From Schistocerca nitens (lineage: Eukaryota > Arthropoda > Insecta > Orthoptera > Acrididae), in contig NC_064621.1 of NCBI RefSeq assembly GCF_023898315.1, positions 127,718,521 to 127,782,520 on the forward strand: 64,000 nucleotides of DNA, read 5' to 3'. Positions 23,767-35,190 of this stretch are shown here, one piece after another. Positions within the stretch are counted from its first letter, which is position 1. Each line of letters starts with the position of its first letter. The notes under the pieces are model-generated. The model ran no database searches. It was not told where the DNA came from and saw nothing but the letters and a program-made list of their open reading frames with translations. A program made the translations under genes and the position numbers.

Positions 23767-24808
23767 CGAGGTGTGTAAACAAAGTAACGTAATTGACTTT
23801 TTTTCTCCAGTTTTATTCGAATAACAACTGACCATTGCCGCCTTCAAAGGAGTTGCCTTGGGAAGCCATACACTGGAGACGATTCTTCCACTCCTCATAG
23901 CCGTGCTAGAACTCAGGTTTTGGAATAAACTTCAGCTGCTCAGTTACAGTCACTGCAATGTTATCCAGTTCCCCAATGCGACATCCGTTGAGGTGTGTTT
24001 ACGTTCTCGTCACCGGTAATGACACGTTCCAGAAAATGCGAATGATTTTCGGTCGATTGCATGCAGTCTACGAATCTATTCTCCCTAATGTCCTCTAGAT
24101 CTCGAATGAGATTTGTCGGAACTAGATTTGAGCAGATATTTCTCATTCCCAGTTCATTTGTCAATATCTGGTGTACGGTGGTCTGACTTAAGTTCAACTA
24201 TGCCCCAATCATTGTGACTATCAAATGACGATCGGCACTCACAAGATCCCAGACCGTCGTCATTTGCATGAGTTCTTGAAACCGAAAGCTATCCACTGCG
24301 AGCTTCATTTTTCAATTGACTGCCTCCGTTATGCAAACGCCTTAAACCACCTAATCGGCCCTTGACAAAACACTCTCTCCGTAGGCAAGTAGAAGTTTTT
24401 TTCGTCCCCATTGCACAAAATCTGGTTCGTCTCCATTGCTCTCGTTGACTGCACAAGCAAAACTTTCTTCGATAGTAAAAGAAAAGAAGAATTGACAAGT
24501 CCTCCTCCAAGTCCGAGCCGCGCGGTCTTGGGCGTCTTGCCACGGTTCGAGCGATTCAGTTACCCCCCCCCCCCCCCACCCACCGTCGGAGGTTCGAGTC
24601 CTCCCTCGAGTATGGATGTGTGTGTTGCCCCTAGCGTAAGTTGGTTTAAGTTATATTAAGTAGTGTGTAAGCATAGGGACCGATGACCTCAGCAGTTTGG
24701 TCCCATAGGATCTTACCACAAATTTCCAAATTTTCCAAGTCCGATATCAACAGTGTCCCCGCATCGAACACTACGCCATCAGTCTCATTACTTTATTTAC
24801 ACACCTCG
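23767..24808 (-). mobile_element. Mariner-like transposon with relic transposase
   Basis: Terminal inverted repeats CGAGGTGTGTAAACAAAG (23767) and the matching complement ending 24808 are flanked by TA at 23765-23766 and 24809-24810. The minus strand keeps mariner transposase pieces: LSQTTVHQILTNELGMR (helix-turn-helix end, about 24150) and FLERVITGDE with the first catalytic Asp (about 24020). The rest is lost or scrambled, and the later catalytic blocks are absent. A SINE inserted at 24517-24734 belongs to a different family from the common one. Confidence 0.8.
24517..24734 (+). mobile_element. tRNA-related SINE (family 2) with TSD
   Basis: Flanked by CCAAGTCCGA at 24507-24516 and 24735-24744. 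Contains a poly-C run, a B-box-like GGTTCGAGTCCTCC, and the body ACCGATGACCTCAGCAG followed by TTGGTCCC. A relative is at 25965-26115. It is nested in the mariner element. Confidence 0.85.
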
Positions 24809-25227
24809 TATTCTTTCATCTTTGGTTCCATACTTATTATAAATGTTCGAGGGACTACATTAATTCCAACAGTACTGTACACATTCTGAGAATAGCATTT
24901 ATTCATACCACCATTGACCAAGTTAGGCCATACAAATCCCTTAAGAGATGGAGAACACACGCTGAGCTTCTATCTTAGGATTAAAGTTTACATGACATTC
25001 ACCAGCTTTCTGATAATCTCATGATAAGATATTTTGGTTGTTTACATAGGGTGACAACTGCCTCATGTTTAGAAATTGCGTGACCTTAATTGGCGGCTAT
25101 GTAGCTGAAACTTGTCATTGGTGCTATAAGTACAGATAGTTCTCAATAAACACAAAGTACTGGTGAAAATGATGCACCCTTTAGTCGCATTATTAATTAT
25201 TAAAATATGATGACGATGGGTACTCAC

Positions 25228-25458
25228 GTATCTCGTCGAAGTAGAAGGGGAACTCGCCGGGCAGGGAGCAGTTGAGGCGCGCCTTGAGGAAGGTGGCCCA
25301 GTTCTGCGAGAGGATGTTCTTGCCGCCGGTGTCGCGCTTGCAGACGCGCGCCACGCGCGAGTACACTCGCTTCCCGCAGTTGATGTACTCCATGGCCGGC
25401 TCTCGGAAGAAGAACAGCACGTGCTCGCCCACGTCGAAGGAACCCACGAAGTTCGGCT
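25228..25458 (-). CDS. Sema2a: Semaphorin-2 exon (Sema domain, middle)
   Basis: Acceptor CCCGCAG, donor GTGAGT. Two bases complete a Lys codon from the previous exon, then 76 codons and one base follow. It encodes [19 protein letters not shown], then [42 protein letters not shown] and ends at DEI. These are signature Sema-domain blocks: the paired cysteines in NCGK and VCK, and the sequon NCS. Joining to the previous exon gives WLD-K-PNF and to the next gives EI-Q-DVY, both matching class-2 semaphorins as I know them. The exon is distinctly GC-richer than the flanking intron. Confidence 0.95.
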
Positions 25459-25964
25459 CTGCGGGCAAGTGCCAGAATCATACTTTTACACCAATGCATG
25501 TTTGTTCAGGAAAGTTTTCAAATCGATAATTTTCCCCTTATTCATTCGAATAGTTTGATCCAAACAGAACTACGCACCACTCGTCTGCAGATTTTGCGTG
25601 TATAGCGTATGACTCTTACTGTACTGTTGGCTTCATTCCATGGACAGTTGGTAATGAAACGTTTATTGCTGCTGTGTCTTTTCACAGTACTGCAGAAAGT
25701 GCAGTTTTGCTTCTGGCGTAGAAAGGAAATGCCACCAGAGAAACGGATCACAAGTTTATACTGTAGATAAGCTCGAAAGTTCAGTGGTAGTTTGGTTGAA
25801 CATTTCCTTACACTGAACCCACGAGTTACAATATGCTCTAGACGTAATATGGATCTCATTTTATGGCTGCCTGAGCAATACCTCAGCTGACTACACTTTG
25901 TACTACCACTGCGAAACATTCACTCTACAGCACTTCGTTTTCAGGTGAAGGGACGAGCGGTTTG

Positions 25965-26115
25965 AGGCGCCATATCACGGATTGCGCGGCCCCTCCCGCC
26001 GGAGGTTCGAGTCCTCCATCGGCCATGGGTGTATGTGTTGTCCTTAGCATAAGTTACTTTAAGTAGCGTGTAAGTCTAGGCACCGATGACCTCACGAGTT
26101 TGGTCCCTTAGGAAT
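25965..26115 (+). repeat. tRNA-related SINE (family 2), second copy
   Basis: Shares GGAGGTTCGAGTCCTCC, ACCGATGACCTC and TTGGTCCC with the copy at 24517-24734. Ends are approximate and no target duplication was resolved. A perfect 10-bp hairpin (GCCATCACCT, six-base loop, complement) follows at 26124-26149. Confidence 0.65.
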
Positions 26116-26479
26116 ACACTTCGGCCATCACCTGCCGGTAGGTGATGGCTGAAATGATCGCTATAGCAAAAATCTACTAATAACAATATTGCTGGTCCCT
26201 GTTTTGACCACAACCGAGCAAGATTCTTCCTACACGTCGGTCAGGGTCCTGAGGATCGTGTAGTAAAACGCTGAACCTTGTTGCCAAATAAAATAAGATT
26301 GGAAACTTGACGACTCAAAGTGTTTAATTGGACATCCTCTACCAAACTGCCAAGTCCCGCAACCATCTCTAAGAAGATGGACATACAGTTCCTCTATTCA
26401 GTTCCCTGCAGAACCTGAATGGCAAACAGCTGACCTTCTTGGACGACTGCAGACTAAACCCCGAATAATTCATCAAACT

Positions 26480-26600
26480 TAGAACTACTTAAACCTAACT
26501 AACCTAAGGACATCACACACATCCATGCCCGAGGCAGGATTCGTAGCGGTCGCGCGGTTCCAGACTGTAGCACCTAGAAGCGCTCGGCCACCCAGGCCGG
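26480..26600 (-). mobile_element. SINE family 1, partial copy with TSD
   Basis: Flanked by CATCAAACT at 26471-26479 and 26601-26609. It keeps the tRNA-like head and part of the body but lacks the usual 3' end, and about 12 bases covering the B box are missing compared with other copies. The intact target duplication shows the copy was already short when it inserted or was shortened internally. Confidence 0.8.
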
Positions 26601-26941
26601 CATCAAACTGAAAACCCCACATTTTGGAAGAGTGTCATTTATAAGCTTCCAGAAAAATGATAATATACAGTCGACAATAATGGTGTATACTGCAGGAAAT
26701 AAGTAGTTCGTTTACAAAGCCCACTCGTCTCATTTCATTATATTGTACACGACCTTGTGCGTAAAATTTGTAAGCAGAGAGGCCAGCAACCACACTCTGT
26801 CGTGGCTGCTGACCTGTGGGGAGGTGTCTCACCAAGCATTCTTTGTTACTGCACTGTAACGAAAAGCGAAAAGCCAACGGACTTATGAGACAACAAATAC
26901 ACAGATCATGGCATGGGAACAAATTTTGTTAGGGACAAATA

Positions 26942-28363
26942 CACTCCTGGAAATTGAAATAAGAACACCGTGAATTCATTGTCCCAGGAAGCGGAAACTT
27001 TATTGACACATTCCTGGGGTCAGATACATCCCATGATCACACTGACAGAACCACAGGCACATAGACACAGGCAACAGAGCATGCACAATGTCGGCACTAG
27101 TACAGTGTATATCCACCTTTCGCAGCAATGCAGGCTGCTATTCTCCCATGGAGACGATCGTAGAGATGCTGGATGTAGTCCTGTGGAACGGCTTGCCATG
27201 CCATTTCCACCTGGCGCCTCAGTTGGACCAGCGTTCGTGCTGGACGTGCAGACCGCGTGAGACGACGCTTCATCCAGTCCCAAACATGCTCAATGGGGGA
27301 CAGATCCGGAGATCTTGCTGGCCAGGGTAGTTGACTTACACCTTCTAGAGCACGTTGGGTGGCACGGGATACATGCGGACGTGCATTGTCCTGTTGGAAC
27401 AGCAAGTTCCCTTGCCGGTCTAGGAATGGTAGAACGATGGGTTCGATGACGGTTTGGATGTACCGTGCACTATTCAGTGTCCCCTCGACGATCACCAGTG
27501 GTGTACGGCCAGTGTAGGAGATCGCTCCCCACACCATGATGCCGGGTGTTGGCCCTGTGTGCCTCGGTCGTATGCAGTCCTGATTGTGGCGCTCACCTGC
27601 ACGGTGCCAAACACGCATACGACCATCATTGGCACCAAGGCAGAAGCGACTCTCATCGCTGAAGATGACACGTCTCCATTCGTCCCTCCATTCACGCCTG
27701 TCGCGACACCACTGGAGGCGGGCTGCACGATGTTGGGGCGTGAGCGGAAGACGGCCTAACGGTGTGCGGGACCGTAGCCCAGCTTCATTGAGACGGTTGC
27801 GAATGGTCCTCGCCGATACCCCAGGAGCAACAGTGTCCCTAATTTGCTGGGAAGTGGCGGTGCGGTCCCCTACGGCACTGCGTAGGATCCTACGGTCTTG
27901 GCGTGCATCCGTGCGTCGCTGCGGTCCGGTCTCAGGTCGACGGGCACGTGCACCTTCCGCTGACCACTGGCGACAACATCGATGTACTGTGGAGACCTCA
28001 CGTCCCACGTGTTGAGCAATTCGGCGGTACGTCCACCCGGCCTCCCGCATGCCCACTATACGCCCTCGCTCAAAGTCCGTCAACTGCACATACGGTTCAC
28101 GTCCACGCTGTCGCGGCATGCTACCAGTGTTAAAGACTGCGATGGAGCTCCGTATGCCACGGCAAACTGGCTGACACTGACGGCGGCGGTGCACAAATGC
28201 TGCGCAGCTAGCGCCATTCGACGGCCAACACCGCGGTTTCTGGTGTGTCCGCTGTGCCGTGCGTGTGATCATTGCTTGTACAGCCCTCTCGCAGTGTCCG
28301 GAGCAAGTATGGTGGGTCTGACACACCGGTGTCAATGTGTTCTTTTTTCCATTTCCATGAGTG
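26942..28363 (-). mobile_element. Tc1-like transposon, copy A (apparently intact)
   Basis: Terminal inverted repeats start CACTCCTGGAAATTGAAA and end with the complement (one mismatch near the tip), between TA dinucleotides at 26940-26941 and 28364-28365. At 1422 bp it is full length. Three near-identical copies (B, C, D) are in the same window, pointing to recent amplification. It lies in the semaphorin intron in the same orientation as the host gene. Confidence 0.95.
27097..28119 (-). CDS. Tc1-like transposase, copy A
   Basis: 340 codons from MPRQRGREPY to GGYTLY. Two helix-turn-helix DNA-binding regions (about residues 10-55 and 70-115) precede the DDE catalytic domain: Asp155 in FSDESRFCLG, Asp244 in FQQDNARPH and Glu277 in SPIEHVWDW. 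All three are present, and 32 residues lie between Asp244 and Glu277, against 34 in classical Tc1. I chose the ATG at 28117-28119 because it opens the first DNA-binding domain. The frame is open for about 84 more codons upstream into the terminal region (to 28371, just outside the element), which other copies share in part. This is the copy most likely to encode active enzyme. Such proteins excise and reinsert the element at TA. Confidence 0.9.
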   Translation of the reverse strand: MPRQRGREPYVQLTDFERGRIVGMREAGWTYRRIAQHVGREVSTVHRCCRQWSAEGARARRPETGPQRRTDARQDRRILRSAVGDRTATSQQIRDTVAPGVSARTIRNRLNEAGLRSRTPLGRLPLTPQHRAARLQWCRDRREWRDEWRRVIFSDESRFCLGANDGRMRVWHRAGERHNQDCIRPRHTGPTPGIMVWGAISYTGRTPLVIVEGTLNSARYIQTVIEPIVLPFLDRQGNLLFQQDNARPHVSRATQRALEGVSQLPWPARSPDLSPIEHVWDWMKRRLTRSARPARTLVQLRRQVEMAWQAVPQDYIQHLYDRLHGRIAACIAAKGGYTLY

Positions 28364-28365
28364 TA

Positions 28366-29802
28366 GTTCACAGATGCTTCTCGGTGACACTAGGCGTCCT
28401 TTTGTTTGCGTTATGCTCCTGGGAGGTGGCAGAATGTAGCAACGCCGTGAAGTGGGTATACCTTATGTGTTGCCTATAACCAACTCATCTGCTCTGAATG
28501 AAGAAGGGGTAGCAGACCTCGTCCAGGGCGTGAATGTCCAAGAAGTGTCGACCAGCCACTCTTTCCTCCTCTTTCGATGTCGTATATAGGGGTAGTATAT
28601 AGGGCTATGAAGCCCACACACCGTTCTCCCGGCCGTTTTCCCGACTTCCCACATACTGGACCCGTCGCCACTTCTAAATCAAGCAGCTCCTCAAATGGAA
28701 ACACTAGTCTGAGAGCAACCTGTGCCACTTCTACCACCTGGGACAAATCCTTGTCAGTACCGAGAATTTAACCGGGGTCCTCTGCGAGACAGACAGCAAT
28801 GCTGCCCTCTCACCTAAGGAGGTGGGGAGGACGAGCAAAATTAAACTTCCTGATTCAGTTCTGAAATACCTTTCTCCGCTTAGACCCATTCTTAAGGGTT
28901 TCTTGTCGAAAATCGGTTTACTGGGGTAGGTAGTATGCAGCACAGCTGGTTAATGTACGCTGCTAGTTCTGTAATATTTCGTCGTCCCAGGGTCGACGAA
29001 TACTAAAGGAGGCATAGTTTACCGGGAAACGTCAGTGTACATTTTGTCTCTAACAGAAGTTGTTCCCCTAGACGTTTGATGCAAAGACTTTGAAACACTC
29101 TGCACATATGGTGTACCACAACTCCCATTTCTTGCTTCTTGGGGCTGTACAAGAAAGATAGTAGATAAAGATTTGGTAAGGATTCATGTCCCGAAAAATA
29201 TCTTTCACATATAAAAAAAGTTTGCAACTGGCTGACTTTCGTATCTGCTCCTTACAAGTACGATGCGTAATGACAGAGCAGCCCGATGCATGTTTCGAGA
29301 AAGTTTTCCGTATTGCCGGAGTCCACCATATAGTCCCAACACCAAGAAGGATTTGTGGGTGATAAACGAAAGTTGGTAACCGTGTTTCTACATCTGACAT
29401 CTATTCGTACTTCACTCCAGTCGCGTAGGACTGACGCTAGTAGCGTCACTTGAAGATTCACAGGAGGTTCGCTTTAAATACGCCGTCATGAGCGTCAGTT
29501 ACCTTTGTGATTGGGAGTTGTGAGTTGATGGTAGTAAAAAATGCCTTTAAGCTGACGAAGACACCATTATCTGCTGTTCGCTGATCGGAACGAGGTCGTG
29601 TAATATCGCTACGAGAAGCTGTATGCTCCTTCCTCAATATTGCAGAAAGACTTGACAGGAATGTAGCTACTGAACATGGTTACTGGTAACGATGGTAAGG
29701 AGAATGTACAGTAGCAAGGAGACTGGACTCCGGACGGCCATGTGGCACTAGCGAGAGGGATGACCATCGCATTCGACATATGATTGTGACGCATCATAGT
29801 TA
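28366..29802. other. Unassigned intron sequence
   Basis: No confident gene or element. Open frames of up to 110 codons on the minus strand (29068-29400) carry no motif I recognise. A TAGT/TTAG-rich tract near 29800 is probably the tail of the adjacent LINE. Confidence 0.4.
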
Positions 29803-31342
29803 GTTAGTTAATTAGTTAGTTACGTGTTCCATTGATCAATAGCACGGAAAAACCGTTATGATGTGGAACGTGTCAAATGCACAAGAAATGCTCACAGGAA
29901 ACAAGTTTTTTTTTCCTTTTCTTTTTTTTCTTTACATTATAGTGTTATACCTAAATATTTCTATTATCCATCCCATTAGCTTAAATGGCACAAAATGCAT
30001 ATATTATATCTCCAGATTTATGTACTCATATTCAAGAAATCGTCTATGGTATAGAAGGAGTTGTCAAGGAGGTATGATTTCAATTTCTTTTTGAAACTAT
30101 TACTGCTGTCTGTCAGACATTTCATTTCATCTGGTAATTTATGAAAAAGTTTTATACCAGCATATTTTACCTCTTTCTGTGCCAAAGATAGGTTAAGTAA
30201 AGGACAGTGTAGGTCTTTCATTTTTCTGGTATTGTAATCATGAATGTCACTGTTGATTTTAAACTGGTCCATGCTGTTGAGAAAAAATTTCATTACTGAG
30301 TAAAGGTACTGTGAAGCATTTGTAAGAATTCCTAACCTTTTAAACAGATGCCTACAAGATGTGCGACTATGAATCCAACACATTATTCTAACAACTATCT
30401 TTTGAGCAGTGAATACCTTTTGCCTAAGTGTTGAGTTGCCTCAGAATATTATTCCGTATGACATCAGAGAGTGGAAGTATGCAAAGTATGTTAGCTTACT
30501 AATTTCTACATCAACCAAATTGGCAATGATTCCAATTGCAAAGGTTGCCGAACCAAGTCGCTTTAGGAGATCCAAAATATGACTTTTCCAATTAAGATTC
30601 TCATCTATATATACACCCAAAAACGTAGTATGCTCTACCGTGGCTACTGACTTCTTCTGATGTGTTATGTTTATTACCGAGCGAGGTGGCGCAGTGGTTA
30701 GACACTGGACTTGCATTCGGGAGGACGACGGTTCAATCCCGCGTCCGGCCATCCTGATTTAGGTTTTCCGTGATTTCCCTAAATCGCTCCAGGCAAATTC
30801 CGGGATGGTTCCTTTCAAAGGGCACGGCCGACTTCCTTCCCCATCCTTCCCTAATCCGATGAGACCGATGACCTCGCTGTCTGGTCTTCTTTCCCAAAAC
30901 CAACCAACCAACCTGTTATGTTTATTGAAGGAATTATACTTTTTGCAGCAGAAAATTGGATGTACTGTGTTTTTTCGAAGTTCAGAGTAAGCCCATTTGC
31001 AGAATACCAATTAATAACTTTTCCAAAGACCTTATTTGTATCGTTCTCTATCGCACTTTCTTTTACTGGATTAATAATTATGCTTCTATCATCAGCAAAC
31101 ATTGTCAGTTCAGCTTCCTGTTTCAGATAGGAAGGGAGGTCGTTCACATATATCAAGAACAGAAGTTGACCCATGTTTGAAACCTGTGGAACACCTAATG
31201 TAATTTCACCCCAGTTAGGTGAAGTGGCAAACTCCTTTGAATCACTCGAAGCCTATAAAGAGACTTTTTGCTTCCTGTTCTGTAGATATGACTTAAACCA
31301 CTCATATGCTGTTCCATTTATACTACGTCTGCAGTAGCAATT
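29803..31342 (-). mobile_element. 5'-truncated LINE relic (jockey/CR1 group)
   Basis: Minus strand, from high to low coordinates: EWFKSYLQNRKQKVSL (about 31270), GVPQ and LLFLIYVNDLPSYLKQ (about 31150), active-site FADD (about 31090), LGVYIDENLNWKSHI (about 30610), and a C-terminal region with YNTRKMKDLHCPLL, YAGIKLFHKLP and SFKKKLKSYLL (30018-30383). A 3' untranslated region and a TAAC-type repeat tail end near 29803. Several stops separate the blocks. A tRNA-SINE (30676-30913) interrupts it. A diverged piece of the same 3' region recurs at 55980-56070. Confidence 0.75.
30676..30913 (+). mobile_element. tRNA-derived SINE (family 3) with 13-bp TSD
   Basis: Flanked by TGTTATGTTTATT at 30663-30675 and 30914-30926. 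The head GAGGTGGCGCAGTGGTTAG and GACGGTTCAATCCC match A and B boxes of a tRNA-derived polymerase III promoter. The tail is a run of CCAA units. Nested in the LINE relic. Confidence 0.9.
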
Positions 31343-31546
31343 AGCCGGCGTTGGTGGCCGAGCGGCTCTAGGCGCTACAGTCTGGAACCGCGCGACCGCT
31401 ACGGTCGCAGGTTCGAATCCTGCCTCGGGCATGGATGTGTGTGATGTCCTTAGGTTAGTTAGGTAGAAGTAGTTCTAAGTTCTAGGGGACTGATGACCTC
31501 AGAAGTTAAGTCCCATAGTGCTCAGAGCCATTTAAAGAACCATTTT
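31343..31546 (+). mobile_element. SINE family 1 with 12-bp TSD
   Basis: Complete plus-orientation copy between GCAGTAGCAATT at 31331-31342 and 31547-31558. Head GTGGCCGAGCGGCTCTAGGC, B box GGTTCGAATCC, body ending CTCAGAGCCATTT. Confidence 0.9.
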
Positions 31547-31558
31547 GCAGTAGCAATT

Positions 31559-32470
31559 CGGCCACCAGTTGACATAAAGAATGTTAGAAATTGGTTAGCT
31601 CAAGGAGAGCTCCGAGCCAGACGCCCAGTAGCGTGCATCCCACTCAAACTAAACCACAGCCATTTGCATCTTCAGTGGAGCCAAGTGAAAGTTCACTGGA
31701 GGGCAGGGTAAATATCTCTTATGTTTTCTGATGAAAGCTGGTTTTGCCTCGGTGCCAGTGATGGGCATGTGTTGATTAGGAGGAGGCCAAGTGACCGCCT
31801 GCCACCAACCTGAATGCAGCCTAGGCACACTGGACCTACACTTGGAGCTATGGGCTGAGGTGCGATTTCGTATGACAGCACGGAATTCTCTCGTGGTTGT
31901 CCTACGCACCCTGACTACAGATCTGTGAGCCAATCTGGTGATTCGACCTGTTGTGCTGCCATTCATAAACAGCATTTCAGTGGGTGTTTTCCAACGGGAT
32001 AACACTGATCGACACATCGCTCTTATAATCTAACATTACAGTGGGTCGACATATTGCCGTGGCCTCCTCGGCCACCAGATCTATCTCGAATTGGGCACAT
32101 ATGGGTCATCATCGGACGACAACTCCATCGTTATCCACAAATCGCATTAACCATCCCTGTATTGGCTGACCAAGTGACACAGGCATGCAACTCCATTCCA
32201 AAAAAAATTGTTCAAATGGCTCTGAGCACTATGGGACTCAACTGCTGTGGTCATTAGTCCCCTAGAACTTAGAACTACTTAAACCTAACTAACCTAAGGA
32301 CATCACACACACCCATGCCCTAGGCAGGATTCGAACCTGCGACCGTAGCAGCAGCGCGGCTCCGCACTGGAGCGCCTAGAACCGCACGGCCACCGCGGCC
32401 GGCCAACTCCATTCCACAAACTGACATCTGGAACTGTACAACGCAATGCGTGGACGTCTGCATTTTTGCA
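31559..32470 (+). pseudogene. Tc1-like transposase relic, interrupted by a SINE
   Basis: Plus-strand pieces: NWLAQGELRARRPVACIPL (about 31600), SLMFSDESWFCLGASDGHV with the first catalytic Asp (about 31725), a block after MQPRHTGPT, then LPWPPRPPDLSRIGHIW (about 32060). In the last block the usual catalytic Glu (PIEH) reads RIGH. The second-Asp block is unrecognisable. It is related to but much older than copies A-D. The SINE at 32201-32403 splits its end. Confidence 0.7.
32201..32403 (-). mobile_element. SINE family 1 with 13-bp TSD
   Basis: Complete reverse copy between CAACTCCATTCCA at 32188-32200 and 32404-32416, with an A-rich run at its 3' end (plus-strand 32201-32207). Confidence 0.9.
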
Positions 32471-32628
32471 TTCAACATTCTGGCGGTTACGCTGGATATT
32501 AATATACCAGAATTTCACATTTGCAACGGCTTATTTCGCGCTTACATTATTCTGCGATCTTGCAAAGTTAATCATTTAAATATGTTACCTAGATGTACTC
32601 CAGGAGTTCCATTAATCTACATTAAATA

Positions 32629-34038
32629 CACTACTGGCCATTAAAATTGCTACACCAAGAAGAAATGCAGATGATAAACGGGTATTCACTTGACAAATAT
32701 ATTATACTAGAACTGACATGTGATTACATTTTCACGGAATTTAGGTGCATAGATCCTGAGAAATCAGTACCCAGAACAACCACCTCCAGCCGAAATATCG
32801 GCCTTGATACGCCTGGGCATTGAGTCAGTCAGAGCTTGGATGAAGTGTACAGGTACAACTGCCCATGCAGCTTGAACACGACACCTCAGTTCATCAAGAG
32901 TAGTGACTGGTGGCGTATTGTGATGAGCCAGTTGCTCGGTCACCATTGACCAGACGTTTCCAATTTTTAGAGATCTGGAGAATGTGCTGGCCAGGGCATC
33001 AGTCGAACATATTCTGTATCCAGAAAGGCCCGTATAAGACCTACAAAATGCAGTCGTGCGTTATCCTGCTTAAATTTAGGGTTTCGCAGGGATCGAATGA
33101 AGGGTAGAGCCACGGGTCGTAACACATTTGAAATGTAACGTCCACTGTTCAAAGTGCCGTCAATGCGAACAAGAGGTGACCGAGGCGTGTAACCAGTGAC
33201 ACCCCATACCATCACGCCGGGTGATACGCCAGTATAGCGATGACGAATACACGCTTCGAATGTGCGTTCACCGCGACGTTGCCAAACACGGATGCGACCA
33301 TCAAGATGCTGTAAACAGAACCTGGATTCATCAAAAATAAATGGCGTTTTGCCATTCGTGCACCCAGGTTCGTCGTAGAGTACACCATCGCAGGCGCTCC
33401 TGTCTGTGATCCAGTGTCAAGGGTAACCACAGCCATGGTCTCCGAGCTGATAGTCCATGCTGCAGCAAACGTTGTCGAACTGTTCGTGCAGATGGTTGTT
33501 GTCTTGCGAAAGTGCCCATCTGTTGACTCATTGATCGAGACGTGGCTGTACGATCCGTTACAGCCATGCGGATAAGATGCCTGTCATCTCGACTGCTAGT
33601 GATACGAGGCCGTTGGGATCCAGCACGGCGTGCCGTATTACCCTCCTGAACCCACCGATTCCATATTCTGCTAACAGTCATTGAATCTCGACCAACGGGA
33701 GCAGCAATGTCACGATACGATAAACCGGAATCGTGATAGGCTACAATCCGACCTTTATCAAAGTCGGAAACGTGATTGTACGCATTTCTTCTCCTTACAC
33801 GATGCATCACAACAACGTTTCACCAGACAACGCCGGTCAACTGCTGTTTGTGTATGAGAAATCGGTTGGAAACTTTCCTCATGTCAGCACGTTGTAGGTG
33901 TCGCCACCGGTGCCAACATAGTGTGAATGGTCTGAAAAGCTAATCATCTGCATATCACAGCATCTTTTTCCTGTCGGTTAAATTTCGCGTCCGTAGTACG
34001 TCATATTTGCGGTGTATCAATTTTAATGGCCAGTAGTG
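32629..34038 (-). mobile_element. Tc1-like transposon, second family, defective
   Basis: Inverted ends CACTACTGGCCATTAAAATT and complement, flanked by TA at 32627-32628 and 34039-34040, 1410 bp. It differs from copies A-D in ends and protein. It lies at the edge of the first unit of the 125-bp tandem dimer. Confidence 0.95.
32764..33810 (-). pseudogene. Tc1-like transposase with frameshifts
   Basis: Begins MMHRVRRRNAYNHVSDFDKG, with helix-turn-helix segments including SYRDIAAPVGRDSMTVSRIW and a second one, intact to about 33331. There a frame change occurs just before the first-Asp block, which is also damaged. The middle frame 32967-33215 carries MVWGVTGYTPRSPL and FKQDNARLH (second Asp), then stops after WPAHSPDL, losing the catalytic Glu region. 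The C-terminus (AAWAVVPVHFIQALTDSMPR) remains at 32764-32946. The expected second-Asp to Glu spacing in this family is the classical 34. Confidence 0.85.
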
Positions 34039-34559
34039 TAATATATGCGTTTTACATTTGCAATGGCTTATTTCGCGCTTACATTAATCTGCGATCTTGC
34101 AATGTTAATCATTTAAATACTTTACCTAGACGTACTCGGGAAGTTCCATTAATCTACATTAAATATTTTTGGTGTAGCGATTTTCTTCGTTCAGTGTAGT
34201 TATGTGGGTGGGTGTGAACTAGATGGTACGCAAAGTTCCCCCACTTAAGGCTTTTCCTATTATGTGTTAACGACCATTTCGAGATGACAGACACGACATA
34301 ACCTAATGATGCTGCAAAATGGACGGTTGTGCGTCATCAGGTCAATAAAGACATTTACTTTAGAAAATATGATCAATAAAGTTCTGCTTTAGGTCTAGAA
34401 CATATGGCAGTAGGGGAAAGATAATAACGTAAAACGTGCATGCTTGATTCGTTTTTATGGGAGCTGATAAAGTATCCGCGGCTGCATCACGTGGCATGAC
34501 ACACACGTTCTCGAAGATTGTAATAGATACTTGCCGAGTATATGACACGGCACCCTGTT

Positions 34560-35190
34560 AGTCAGAAGAGCGAAATGTAATAGGTCACACGCCTGGGGTA
34601 CGCCGCGGGCCCGGAATGGGCTGTCGCAATAAAAGTAACAGCTCCCGGTAATGGCGGTGCGGCCGCCTTAACGCCCACGCGTGGCCCGAATGCCCGGTGG
34701 CGGCGGGGCGAGAAAGTGCGACTAGCTTTCTCCTAATGGCCCCACTCTGCCGTACGTAAAGTTATTTCTGGCGAGCAGTAAAACCTTGAAACGGATAAAA
34801 ATTTGGCGTAATAATCGTATATTTTACAGCCCTGCGAGGCGACGGCGGCCGGGCAATATACGAGGGCGGGGCTTAAGTCGACGCGTAACGACCCCAATAA
34901 ATGCCGGCTCGCCGTTTATTTGCATTACCTCGCGAGACGTGCCCCGGATCCGCAGCTAGGATAGCGAAAGCCTCCGTCAAGCGCCACGCGCCGCGCGTCA
35001 CCCAATTACACGGATTAGCGCTTTACGACGCGGGCCGCCCCTAGCGGGTTGGTGGGAGTGGCATCGGTCCCGTGGAGGCGCCGCCGCAGAGGGCGGCGGT
35101 GCTACGGCAGCTGCGGCGGGGGCGACCTCTGCTACCTGCTGTCGAACCGCTCCCCCGCAAACTGGAGCCAGTGCAGCTCGGGGCAAAGAT
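34560..35190. promoter_or_regulatory. CpG-rich intronic block, candidate regulatory region
   Basis: About 630 bases are strongly GC- and CpG-rich (many CGCG, GCGG and CCGC) in an otherwise AT-rich, transposon-filled intron. I recognise no transposon sequence, terminal repeat or convincing protein here. Within it is TTATTTGCATTA (about 34917-34928), containing an octamer-like ATTTGCAT, and several TAAT cores. CpG survival suggests selection or lack of germline methylation. It could be an enhancer, an internal promoter with a first exon, or merely a less familiar repeat. The regulatory reading is inference. Confidence 0.35.

Larger units (their letters stand above)
32504..34171. repeat. 125-bp tandem dimer split by a Tc1 insertion
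   Basis: Sequence 32504-32628 is repeated with few differences at about 34041-34171 (shared blocks CTTATTTCGCGCTTACATTA, CGATCTTGCAA and GTTCCATTAATCTACATTAA). Removing the Tc1 element and one TA leaves the two units head to tail with a 125-base period. Confidence 0.8.

Noticed and set aside
25224..25499. 91-codon alternative frame over the semaphorin exon
   Set aside because: Same-strand shifted frame without Sema motifs; composition reflects the GC-rich exon.
31343..31425. Possible class-II tRNA gene
   Set aside because: It is the head of a SINE with a body and target duplications, repeated about nine times in the window.
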